Assembly (NCBI GenBank): GCA_006503535.1
Contig: QYRS01000006.1
Coordinates: 2,480,001 to 2,544,000 of the forward strand
Direction: 5' to 3'
Length of the DNA stretch: 64,000 nt
Origin: Arthrinium phaeospermum
Lineage: Eukaryota; Ascomycota; Sordariomycetes; Amphisphaeriales; Apiosporaceae
Part shown: piece by piece, positions 22,755 through 33,689 of the stretch
Layout: each line of letters opens with the position of its first letter
Position numbering within the stretch: the first letter of the stretch is position 1
Translations under genes and position numbers: made by a program
Notes under the pieces: model-generated
Database searches by the model: none
The model's input: only the letters and a program-made list of their open reading frames with translations
Told to the model about the DNA's origin: nothing

Positions 22755-25700
22755 CTTGTCGGACTTGTTGGATAATCACTGTACGGTGATTGCGATGGTC
22801 GCAAGACGGAACTGTGGGTGACGATGCACCACCGGGCTTCGGAGCCGTCGTCGGTGTATTGATAGATAGCACAGACGTGAATTTTTTTTTCTCCAGGGAA
22901 GTCTAATCGATTGGATCAGGCAAGGTCGGGAGTGCCTAGACCCGGCATATGCGATATGAACCGAACAATCGCTAGTGGGATACGAGGTGGATAGACCCTG
23001 AATAGGATAGGAGAGGCTCAATGACACCGCGAGGCCAACGAGAACTAAAACCTATCAGAAGATCAAGCGATCACAAGTCTGCCAGTCTGTTTCACCTGAG
23101 ACTGAAGAAGTCCACTACTCTCTGCCACCATTGCTGAATGTTTGGATGCCAGGATTTTCGGCCGGTACTCTCTAGTACACAGATTTGCTTCTAGAAAAAA
23201 GAAAAAAAAAAGTCATTGCGCAGTACACTTGCCAAATTGCAGCCATGTACCTCCCAATGGGTGCGCGTGGCTGACGTGGGGCGGAAAATGGAAATGCCAA
23301 TTGAGGCTGCCAAGGCCTGCTTGCACATGCACACATAGAGTTATGAAGCTGCTTGGGTCAATGTGGGGTCCCACGGTGCTTGGGCCCATGCCTTTTACCA
23401 GGAAAATCTCAGGCAAGCGAGTGAAGTTAACCTAGTATGTACATAGTGTATCCATTCGGAGCCCACTATGATATCTGCTTCATAGTACTCCGTATTATCT
23501 CGAAATTCGAATGGATGCTCCTCGCTGAAAATAAGACAATGCGGCTATAAGATTGCAAAAGGCATGTACATCATCGAACATCTTGGACCCCCAGCGACAC
23601 CGAGCTTTTTCAGATAGATCAATAGGTACATAAGTAATGCCATACGGATAAACCTGTCAGATATCCTGGGGCTCATCCTAAATTGCAACCGTGCTTATAA
23701 AGCTCGGTACCGACTTTGGACGAGGAAGCCCACCAAGCCGCCAGCACCACCCATTGATCAGGTAGCTTCCTTTCCTTGAATGCGAAACATTGTGAGAGCG
23801 GGCGGTGATATTATGACGACGGCGATTAGAAACGTTTACGAACCAACGCCTCGTTGCCCGTAGGCAGGGAGAAGCTGGTAAATGAATCTTGCACGTTATC
23901 GCCAAAGCTCACCAACTACGTTAAATCTCCTTGGGAGAGAGGCGCAGCACACTGTGTGGTAGCTGGAGAGGGTCAAAAGTGGTGAGCCGGTTTTCGCCTC
24001 GCCCGATTTTACCTTCGCTTGGACTATTGGCGATGGGCTTTCCAGATTTGTACAATCATGGATAGCTGGCTTGCATGAATATGCTGTGCTTCCCACGACG
24101 CCATTGGACCTGTCATAAATAACATAGCCAATGCATATATATCAATGTATGTTTATAATATACATAGCCTACTATTACGTCCGCTATCGTCCAGCCCACA
24201 GTAGCTCACCCACTCTGCAGCTTGGTTTGGACGAACTGGTGACTATGTTATATCATATATATATAAATCAATATTTCAATATTGATTATCATCGACACAC
24301 CATACATGTCAAGCTTGTGATCACGACATCTATCTTTCGCTGAACAAGAGCCTCGCTAAAACCTTCTCTCACCTGTTCAGTCTCCAATATTCATTTGGCT
24401 GCATCACCCTGGCTGCTGGCGGCAAATGCGGGCTGTCGGATCGTTGGCTCGTCTTGAGTGACGACTGAGACAGCATCCAAACTTGTCATATGGAGAAACA
24501 AACCTGTATGTCTGGGAGAGAGTCAGTCAGTCAAGCCCACACCCGAGCTAGGCGGTCTTGACTCAGATCAGCTTGGGAAGAGGCCCATCGCAATGTGGCT
24601 TGATACGGGAACGATCAGTCTATGCCTGTGACAGGCATGTGCCTCCGTCTCTCTAGTTGAGTCGTGGCCGGTAGCAGGCAACGTGGTCATCCGCGACGGG
24701 AAACCCTGTGTTGCATTTATGTATGACATAGGACTGGATCTGCGAATTGTTTTCTATGGGTTTGTTGGATGTAGGGTCCCGGTGGTGTTCCCGTCCCCCG
24801 TCTGCACCTCGCGCATATCTCTCTACTACCCTGCATCCTGCATCCTGCATCCTCTCCTGCCAATCACCAATACCGGCTAGCGGCAGCACAGGATCCCGAG
24901 GACACCATTTGTAGGCATGTAGTATGAAGGAGTCGACGAAACAGCAGTCGGTGCCATCGATACGGCACAGCTTGGGCAGCCCTCGAGGTCCGGAAACAAG
25001 CTGATTGCTTGGCCTTTTCTCCTTGACTCCCTCTCGTGCCCTCCCTCGTTAGAAGGTAAAGCATGTGTCTCCTTTTTTTTTTTCCCTCGTGGGTATCCCA
25101 GGCCTTTGTTGTCATGTTATGCTCGACTTGCACCATATTCCTTTTGCTCGATTTGACCTACCTTAGCACGCCCAGGAAATCGGGGGTTCCCCCCGCAACT
25201 CAATTGAGTTCGTTGAATGCGTCTTTGGACTCTTTTCTTGTCTGATGCGAGTGCGTACGCAAAAGATGAACTCGTCGGTGACTTGCCTGGGGTTCGATGG
25301 GACGGAAATTTTATATCGTATCTGGACCAAAATGTTGATTGAAATGTGTGATTGCCATTGTAACCATACGCGTTGCAGACAGCAGATTTGATTAATCTGA
25401 GCTTCGCCGTGCCGTTGCACTGCAATGTAATGTGAATGGATAATCCTTGCTGCCATCCCTGCCAGGAACCCATGCGGCTTTGGGCGTCGTCGGGAAAAAC
25501 GCTGGCTTCTGACTGGAAGATGGCCACAGAGGCAGGACGAGAATGGAGCTCCACCATCAGCCGACAACCGCCCCAGCCCACATGGAGTATGGAGGGATAG
25601 GCACTTTGGCACTACACCCATGTCACCATGTCACTTTGTCAGTGCACGGCGATAGCCAACTACCTACGCTGTCCTGACCAGACAGGGAAGAAGGAGAGGA

Positions 25701-26635
25701 TCAAACAAAAGCAAAGAGAAACACAGCACCCTGACTAGCAAGTGGTACGGCGCTGTTCGTGTACGGCAAGTAGGTAGTAGCCTTGCAAGTTGCACGCCGT
25801 GGCACTTTTTTGTCGGGCATGTCTCGCATACGTCCACCTTTGTCCAAACATCAGTGCAACATATTTCCATCATACCAGACCTACTGTATCTAGACATGCC
25901 CGATCTCCCAGTACATATGTGCGCTCCCATATTCCATGTTCGTCCCCCTTCCCCCCCGGCTCCAGGCTCAGGACAGACGACGACAGGGGGGCACATTGAA
26001 AAAGGCGTGTTCTCCACCATTGCATTCCCACCACCTGCCTCCTGCCACCCCTTCACCCCTGCCTGGTTTGGGAACACCAGTCGCATTCTGACTCTGGTGC
26101 GCTTGTCCAACAGAGCTGCGCCGGCGATCATACTCTATCGCTTCAATCCCGGGCCTCGTGCTCCCCCTGTCGACTGGGCAGAAGACTGGGCTATGGTGCT
26201 GATACTGCCTGCCAGAGTCCTCCTTTTTCCGGCTTAGGGGGGTTCCGCTCCGCATGCTGGGCCGCTTGCTTTGACATCTTCTTTTGATTCCAGCCCATCC
26301 ATCCGCCTGCTGGGATGTCCCCTTGAACAACACCAACAACATCAGTGCACCCAGATACTCCTTGCCTCTAATACATGCGGCTCGCTACCTGGTTTTCTTT
26401 CTGCACCCGTTAAATAATTGGTTCTCCGCAAACGACCACACGGATTTCACCAGACGGCTCCATTCTTGCAATTTCCTGGGTGCTATAAGCTATAAGCAAC
26501 AGCCTGAGCGATAACATCACCTCTGGGTCATTCTCGGCTGCTTAGGCCAGTCGAAGGCAGAAAAAAGCAACCTCAGGGTGTGACTGGGCACACTGTACTA
26601 CCGGTATACTACGACATCCCGACACTCAACTAAAA
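22755..26635. other. Intergenic region, 3.9 kb, no gene supported
   Basis: Lies between divergently transcribed IPI3 and the 698-residue orphan gene. Multiple short frames exist on both strands, none convincing. The block 24120-24300 is markedly AT-rich and contains the 22-base palindrome listed below. The right-hand kilobase is CT-rich and may be a long 5' leader of the orphan gene. Confidence 0.5.
24266..24287. repeat. AT-rich palindrome
   Basis: AATCAATATT, two bases, then AATATTGATT: a perfect 10-base inverted repeat inside an AT-rich stretch, preceded by a run of TA dinucleotides. Could extrude or be a regulator site; no gene is adjacent. Confidence 0.8.
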
Positions 26636-28732
26636 ATGGATTTCCAGGAACCCCTTCTGGATTGCAATTTTGCAGAAGTACTGGTCGGAGACCTCGACCG
26701 CTCGTCCGCCGTCTTCAAGTCCAAGAACTTGACTGCTGGCGCTCCCGCACCTGGTTTCCTCGATGACGGCAGTGCACGGCGGTTTTCCCTTCAGGACGAG
26801 TCGATGCGCCCAGCTGAGTACAAGGCCTTATCGCGGTTAAAGTCGCTTCAAACGATGAACCAGCCTTCTTATGCGCCATTCGTGATCACGAATGGTCACC
26901 AGCCGCGCAAAAGCAGTGACTCAACACACAGCTGCAGCACCGCATCATCTGGCGGCATGGAGCCACCTTCTATTGCAACCCGCGAGGTTTCCGTCACCAC
27001 CGCGCCTACCTCGGGGCGGCCCTCCCCAGACAAACTCTCCGAGTACAGCTGGATGGACTTTGGCGCCAACGGCCTTGATCTTGAGGAATTCGGCGCCGAG
27101 GACCGGCGGCGCAGTATGAGTGTCATCCAACTAGCTCCGCCGCCAGCACAAACAGGTGACAGCGAAGATTACCGCAGCATGTCCATGGGCTGCAGGATTC
27201 AGAACACAGCAGCCCTTCCAGTTTCGTCATTCAACCCACAAATCCAGATATCGCAGTCGCAGACGACACCAGCCCTTCCCTGCCGGAAGCCCTCCACCAC
27301 CTTCGGGACACCTCGGTCGCCTCCAGCACCGCGTGGGGTGATCCCGGAACGACGCTCATCGTTGAACCATAACAACGCAGCTAAACCATTGAATCTGCGG
27401 ATTTCACCGCCTTCGCCTAGCCGCTCTGCTCGCTATTCCATGACTGGATTCCAACAAGCAGCAGTGCCGTCGACATACTCACCAACCTCGACAATTTCAT
27501 CAACCTCAGACTTCGACCAGCCCTTTGAGAAGGAGGAAAGCCCAAGGAGTTTCGACGATCGTCGAGAAGTTGAAGTCACGTTGCCACCTCGGAAAGAAGA
27601 GGTGTCGACACCAATAATTACGGCACATCTAGTACATGTTGAAGAGTGGCTCAACTCTAGTATTGATATGGGCTTCCCACAGCACTCCCAGACCGACAAC
27701 GAGCATGCCGCATCGCACTTCCCGGTACCAACCGAGGTGCTCGACACACTCCGTGTCTCAGTGTCATGCTTTCCGGAGACGATGCTGCTCTGTTCTAGTC
27801 TCTCCATAGAGACCATACGGGGCCATTCGCGGAAGTTCAAGTATGGCAAGCTCCGATTTGCCTCCGAATCCCAAGCTTCGCTTGCGCTCACAGACGACTC
27901 TTCGTCACGGGGCAACAATTCGAAATGGAAGTGGTTTGGACCATCGAAGAAACAGCAACAAGACCAAAGCCCCAAGAGCCCCAAAAAGTCACAACAACAA
28001 CGACCGCCACAGTCATCCGGATCGATGCTAGAGCCTGCCACGCCTACATCGCCGTTTAATCCGCCTGGGGGTGCAGACTGGCGAGCGATCAAGAGGATCT
28101 TCCCCACGGGCACTGACTACCTCTGCGATGCGCTCTACGCCCACATACTAGCCTACAATTACATCACCAGTCTGTGTCCCCGGTCCGCCTCGGCAGCATC
28201 AGCGCCGCGCCCCAGCTCCAGGAGCTCGGTGTCGTCATACGGGTCCAGCCTGTTGGGACCCGAGCTCGCATCTGTGAGGACCCGGAACTCGGATAGCACA
28301 AAGATCCCCCGCAAGGCCGCGAGTCTGCTCGGCATGGAGACCGATCCCAGCGCCACCACGATCCCCGAGCCCAACAGCAATAATTGCAACTACAACTACA
28401 ACTACACCCCCTCTTCCCGCACAAAGACGATGCGTAGCCAGTCGAGCTTCGCCCGCAAGCGCCCTTCGGAAGGCAACGGGAAGAACTTTACGACGGCCGC
28501 GAACCGCAACGCCGACGACCACGACGCCTCGCTCAGAGAACTGCGGCTGGGCCTAGCCAAGTGTATCGCACGGCTCATTGCCACTCTCCGCATCACCACC
28601 AGTGAACCATCTACTGCTGCGATGGGGGGATCTCCGTCATCGAAATCAATGGGTGACGAAAACCAACAGCATATAGACCCGTTCCTAATACGGTCATTAT
28701 GCGAGATTGTACGGAGCACCGAAGAAAAGTAA
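26636..28732 (+). CDS. Orphan serine/proline-rich protein with repeated basophilic phosphosite motifs
   Basis: A single uninterrupted frame of 698 residues starting at an ATG with A at -3. Residues 1-330 are low-complexity, rich in Ser, Pro and Thr. They carry several R-[RK]-x-S type sites of the kind cAMP-dependent kinase or 14-3-3 partners use: RRFS (48-51), RKSS (91-94), RRRS (157-160), RKPS (217-220) and RRSS (239-242). Two blocks look conserved: one around VHVEEWLNSSIDMGFPQ and VLDTLRVSVSCFPETM, and one around DWRAIKRIFPTGTDYLCDAL and YAHILAYNYITSLC, which are helical and cysteine-containing. A basic Lys/Gln-rich linker lies between them. No transmembrane segment or signal peptide is present. 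I do not recognise the family; a regulated cytosolic or nuclear role is an inference from the motifs. Confidence 0.85.
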   Translation: MDFQEPLLDCNFAEVLVGDLDRSSAVFKSKNLTAGAPAPGFLDDGSARRFSLQDESMRPAEYKALSRLKSLQTMNQPSYAPFVITNGHQPRKSSDSTHSCSTASSGGMEPPSIATREVSVTTAPTSGRPSPDKLSEYSWMDFGANGLDLEEFGAEDRRRSMSVIQLAPPPAQTGDSEDYRSMSMGCRIQNTAALPVSSFNPQIQISQSQTTPALPCRKPSTTFGTPRSPPAPRGVIPERRSSLNHNNAAKPLNLRISPPSPSRSARYSMTGFQQAAVPSTYSPTSTISSTSDFDQPFEKEESPRSFDDRREVEVTLPPRKEEVSTPIITAHLVHVEEWLNSSIDMGFPQHSQTDNEHAASHFPVPTEVLDTLRVSVSCFPETMLLCSSLSIETIRGHSRKFKYGKLRFASESQASLALTDDSSSRGNNSKWKWFGPSKKQQQDQSPKSPKKSQQQRPPQSSGSMLEPATPTSPFNPPGGADWRAIKRIFPTGTDYLCDALYAHILAYNYITSLCPRSASAASAPRPSSRSSVSSYGSSLLGPELASVRTRNSDSTKIPRKAASLLGMETDPSATTIPEPNSNNCNYNYNYTPSSRTKTMRSQSSFARKRPSEGNGKNFTTAANRNADDHDASLRELRLGLAKCIARLIATLRITTSEPSTAAMGGSPSSKSMGDENQQHIDPFLIRSLCEIVRSTEEK

Positions 28733-30248
28733 AGAAAGATGCTTAGAAGAAATCAAAAGGGTCACACGCACATCCCCTTCCCCTAATCTTGAGACGAATG
28801 AATGAAAACCAAAATCAGTGATGATAGAGGGTGGGGGGTCAGCTCTTCTGCTTTGCTTGTCTCTCGTTTTTTATCCGCATTTACAACAACTGTATAATCT
28901 GCGCGCAAACTTGATATTTCGGGGCATTGTTTTTCATTCTGTTTTCTTCCCTAATTTCGCCAACGTTTAATCGACTAGGCGCACACACCAAAGCAGCCAA
29001 GGAGGAGATCACGAAGGGGATGAACAGGACCTTCCATCTACAATGTAATATGAGCGCGCGTGTGGAAATCAAGAGGTCTAATGGGGAGATGGGGAGGAAA
29101 TCGCAACGTATGAGAGACGCCCTACTAGGGGTGAAAATGAGCTAAGCGAGAGGCGACAGCACGACGGCGAGGCATAGCAACGTAACGGTATAGACTGAGG
29201 CAAATGGGAAGAGAGAAAGAAACAAAACGTTCGCACCTTTACTGATAACGATACCCCTTTCCCTAACTACTACATAGAGCATTTACAGCTTTCACTGGCT
29301 TTCTTCCCTTTCCCCCAATTTTCTAGTCATTCGTTAAGCAGCTAGCACGAGATAGAGAGAGACAGACATTATACGATCGTTCGATGCTTTTCGTATTAAC
29401 ACTTCACACCATCGTTTCTTGCTGTCAATCCTACTACGGCTCTTGGCAACAGCCACACGTCAGTTGTTTCGCCTACACATGTTTAGACCTGGCAGCGGAA
29501 ACACTTGGGGGGATTTTCCCTGGCTGCTTACCTCCTTCCGTCCGCCCCTTGCGTTTTTCGAAGCTCGGCTATCTCGACACCCTGACCCTTCCATTCTTGC
29601 ATATCTCCCAGGTCGGGTGTTTGTTTCGCAGTGGCTTGCTTGCTGTCACTGCTTGCTGCTGCGGCCAGGTTCATATACGCCGAAGCTGCAACGATCGTTT
29701 CAGTGGTGCAGGCATTGGCTTGCATAGAGCACAAACCCCGACGGTCTTGCCGGTCGAATTCCCTCGTTTTTGCCACGTGGTGGTAAACAGCCACCCTCTC
29801 CCCTGTATCAAAAAGACGGACGGTATGCCGGCAACGTTGGGCTGGGTTGGATGGCGGGCTGAAAAGTGATGAGAAGGTTTATCTCGTGACTGAACGCCAC
29901 TCCCGATATCACACCATTTGGTCGCATGCCGATGAGCCACCAAAACATGGGTGCATGTGTGGATATTTTCTATATAACGCACCGCATCCGGCAGTTGATG
30001 TGTGAGTAATATTTGAAGTCGGATAGATTAAAGATATTGCAGCCTTCCCCAGTACGCCAAGCCAATAAAACGCCCCCTTTGCCATGTGTTATCTGAGATA
30101 TCCCACTCTTCCAACGGTGACACCCGGGGCACTTGAAGAGTACAACCTGAAGAAATCCATGCGCTAAAGTCCAATAAAGCATTCCCCATGACCACCAGCA
30201 CATGATGTGGAAGTTCCCAACGCCCAGCCGCAGATACTGTGCGAATCA
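28733..30248. other. Convergent intergenic region, 1.5 kb
   Basis: Between the 3' ends of two facing genes. The longest frame (161 codons near 29.4-29.9 kb) has no recognisable domain. No other feature is seen. Confidence 0.5.
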
Positions 30249-31856
30249 TCATGGTAATTGTCGTCTGTAGTCGGCATAGTCTTCGAGGGGGAAGCTATTC
30301 CTGACCCCGGACCCAATCTGGCCCTTCTCCGCGAAGTCGTCCAGAGCCGTCACGCCATTACTCGGTCGCCTCCTCGGGACGGACGGCCACGGCAGCAAAG
30401 ACGACGACCCCGTACTCTGCGCGGTGAAGCTACGGCCCGATGTCGGGTACGGCGGCAGCACCGGCGGCCCACCTGCCCCACCCCCAGTCCTCCTCATGTT
30501 TCCCCTTCCTCCTCCCCCCGCCGACGATGCCGTCGGGACCAGAATCAGCTTCTCCTGCGTGGGGGCCGCGATGCGGCCGTGCATGCGGAGCGTCTTGGCG
30601 TGGGCGTTACTCAGGCCCAAGAGGCCCGCGGTGATGAGCAGCAGCGCCATGAAGATGATGCCGCCGGCCTGGGACATGTTGCCGCTGAAGGCGGCGACGA
30701 CGTAGACGACGAGCTTGGCGACGGCCTCGAGGTAGCCATCCACGTGCGTCTTGGCCGCGAGCCACGTCGTCGTCGTGATGGCCTGCAGGTCGTCGGCCAA
30801 GCCTCGCAGGCACACGGTGCGGCCCGCGCCCAGGTCCACGAGGTACGAGGTCAGCACTTCGCCCAGGTTTTCCGGGGGCCGGGTCGGCGCCGACGATGCG
30901 TCGTCGTCCGAGGTGGTAGAAGAAGACAAAGCAGCATCGCTTCTGCGCCGTGGCGGCGGCGGTGGGGGCTTCTTGGCGGTGCCATCTTTGGGTAGGGCCG
31001 GAGGTAATCTTGCGCGCTGTTTGATGACCCAGATATTCAGTACGCGAGACAGCATCAGCGCCAGGAGAAGGCCAACTCCCCACCCTGTTTGTTTGTTGGT
31101 CATTGGGTCAGCTGCTTGCCATGTACGACTATCGCCTACTGGCAAACATACGCATGGGGTCGCGCTTCGACTTACACTCTTGTAGCAGGATCATGAATAC
31201 AAAGGCCGCTACTGTCAGTATCGGCGCGGCCAAGTATAGCAAATGGCTGACCCAACCCAAGTCCGCCGGTTGGTCTTTCCAGATGTTCGCACGCTGGCCC
31301 ACGCTCCGCTTACCTCGCCCGCTGAACGAGTACCGCCTCTCGGGCAGGGTGCCCACGTCGACCATGACGGGGTATCCGTCGCGCTGCGCCGCCGCCGCCA
31401 GACGCTGCAGGTACCGCACCGTGGCCGGGTTCGTGATGTTGTAGGTCGACGTCTTGCCTTCCCGGAGCTGCTCGATGGCCGAGTACGAGGGCGACAGGCC
31501 GCCGGTATTGTCCATGCCGGAGCTGCCGCTGTTGGCCAGCGTGTCCGCGGCCTGCTGGTAGTGCAGGCCCGGCGCCAGCAGCAGTGCGTCTAGCCATGAA
31601 GAGCCGCCCGCGATGGCGGTGCGCTGCGCGATGGTGCTGAGATCGGCGAGCGCGATGACACCGCCGGCGGAGACACTGAAATGGGGGATCGGCGTGTTGG
31701 TCCAGTCGGGAAAAGACGCCGCCGCCCTTCTCCAGAGCTCCTAATGATTCTTGTTAGATGCTACTATCCCTACCAAGCCTCATGGTGTATAATGTGAATA
31801 GAAGAATGCGGGGTACGAAAGAACGAAGTATGGGTAGGTTCACTCACCTCGGCCAT
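30249..31856 (-). CDS. Orphan four-helix membrane protein, fungal
   Basis: Three exons code 469 residues: 31856-31848 (only nine bases, MAE), 31740-31176 and 31084-30249. The donor GTGAGT and a strong internal GTAAGT are used, and phases close. An in-frame stop lies ten codons upstream of the ATG, so this is the first possible start. The first 165 residues are soluble, containing ALADLSTIAQRTAIAGG and a Tyr/Ser-rich part. Hydrophobic segments then follow: HLLYLAAPILTVAAFVFMIL, and WWGVGLLLALMLSRVLNIW across the second intron. After a Pro/Ser-rich charged loop come AVAKLVVYVVAAF and GGIIFMALLLITAGLLGL. The tail of about 100 residues is Gly/Ser/Pro-rich and ends in EDYADYRRQLP. The function is not recognised. 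Confidence 0.82.
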
Positions 31857-33689
31857 GCTGTCGTCAATCACGACCACAACAACGCTTTATGATAACCTGA
31901 CCAAGGAGGGCTTTCCAATAGCTCGAGACTGGGTCAATAATACAAACATATGCACACACAAGCAAGGTCAAGGCAAGCTTATTTGGTAATATACGCATGT
32001 ATTCATATGCCCCCTTGCTTCCCTACGTGCCTGGCTGCCATCGCAGTGGCATGTGAGGTCACTGAAGCTCTTGTAACTTCCATGACGCTTGCGGCAGCCG
32101 AAGCCAGCCTGTTTTGGCAGTCAGCCGGCAAATAAGTCACCCCTCCATCTGTGTGTCGAGGTAGCATCGGCGAGCCGTTGGTGGTTTATCTTTGGTGTGT
32201 GTGTGCTGCTTGTGCTGCCATGCCCAATAGGGAGAGGCCTGCTGACCACGAGGCTATTCCCGTCACCGAAGGAATTGTCCAGTCATACTCACTCTTTGCA
32301 CGACACAGTATATCCCTGGTTGTGTTTATCGACCCGTTCTATTTGTTGCATGATCAGTTGGGGGCCGTATGATGGAAACAGAGTTCTGAACTTGTCTCCT
32401 AATTCCCAAAGTTGAGGGATCACGGTTGCTATGACGCGGGGCTGGATTGCCCTGGCAGATGATCAATGTGCGACCCCACAGCGGGTGGGCAATTCGCGGT
32501 GGGCGGCTGTTTGTAAATTCCAGATAGCTCCTGGCTGTGTTACTTGCGCCTGTTCGTACAGGCATATTACACCACCTCCCAACATATAAGGCAGATCCCT
32601 CTTCTCGATGTTTTTCCTGGGTTGCACAGTACTCGATATTCTCACGCATGACAGCCATGTATCGAACAGCGTTTCGGCAACTGCCGCTGTCTTTAGGTCG
32701 GCGCCGCACCAAGTATAGCTGCAACATTTGTGCTTAACAAGGGGACCGTCACCGCCACCAGTAGCAGCTTCCAGGAGGGCAACTATGCAGCTCCGAGGAT
32801 CATTCTGCATAAGGTAGGTAGGAGTACAGGTGAAATGCAATAACAAAGTTCGTTCGATACAATGGATCGAACCTTGGAACAACTCCGGCCTCCCGGGTTT
32901 GGAAGAGGTGAGCAGACTTGACAACGAGCGACCGCAAGAATCAACCTCCACCGACAGCGACAGCACCTGTCTTGATTATTCCGCTTGCTCCAGATTGCGA
33001 CAGTGGAATAAACGAGTACTGCCGTACTAATATGCTGTTGAATTTCTGATCCCAGAAGAGACTTGGCCGGTTTCTTCTCGCAGGAACTTGACAAGCTCTA
33101 TTGAATCGATCCATACCTCCTAAGCCAGACCGCAACCCATCACCCATTGATCATCATCACCCTGTGGTGTGGGGTTTTGGTGCACAACCACAACCAGGTT
33201 CTCTGTCCCGGCTAATGCCAGATGAGGTTCTCCACTTCTCCGTCTGAGACATCCGTCAACCGTGTAGTCTTGCTCTTGGTCGCCTGCTCCGGTGAACTAC
33301 ATTGATGGTCTCACACAGAAAGGTGAGCCGGGAGTGTCTAGAATGCAGAGCGGTGATTGGGTTGGGGGGACGGACACTAAACGCCTGGAAATCCGGGGGC
33401 TGATGGAACTGATGGAACACTAACAAGGTTCCATACAGCCTTAATGCAGGAGCAACTGGAGCTTGAGCCTAACATGTCACAGTCATAACACCACGATAAG
33501 AGCTCCGATAAGGCATTCCCAGGGTCTGGGTCTGGGACTGGGTCTGGCTTGGGGGCCTGGCCAGCTTCAGTCCCTAACGCAGGTTGCATTGCATCTTGTA
33601 CAGACAGCGCTGGACATCCTTCAATTCTCTCGTCTTTCCCATATCCAACCTGCAGAACCGGCCATGGAAACCAGCATGTAATCGATACA
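31857..33689. other. Divergent intergenic region, 1.8 kb
   Basis: Separates the four-helix protein (minus) from ATG29 (plus). A minus-strand frame of 167 codons at 32463-32966 has no signature. No other element is recognised. Confidence 0.5.

Noticed and set aside
27433..28113. 226-codon minus-strand frame
   Set aside because: Antisense to the 698-residue gene; lacks conserved features and splice logic.
30258..30995. 245-codon plus-strand frame
   Set aside because: Arg/Gly/Asp-rich shadow of the four-helix membrane protein exon.
32463..32966. 167-codon minus-strand frame upstream of ATG29
   Set aside because: No recognisable feature, and it lies in an expected promoter region.
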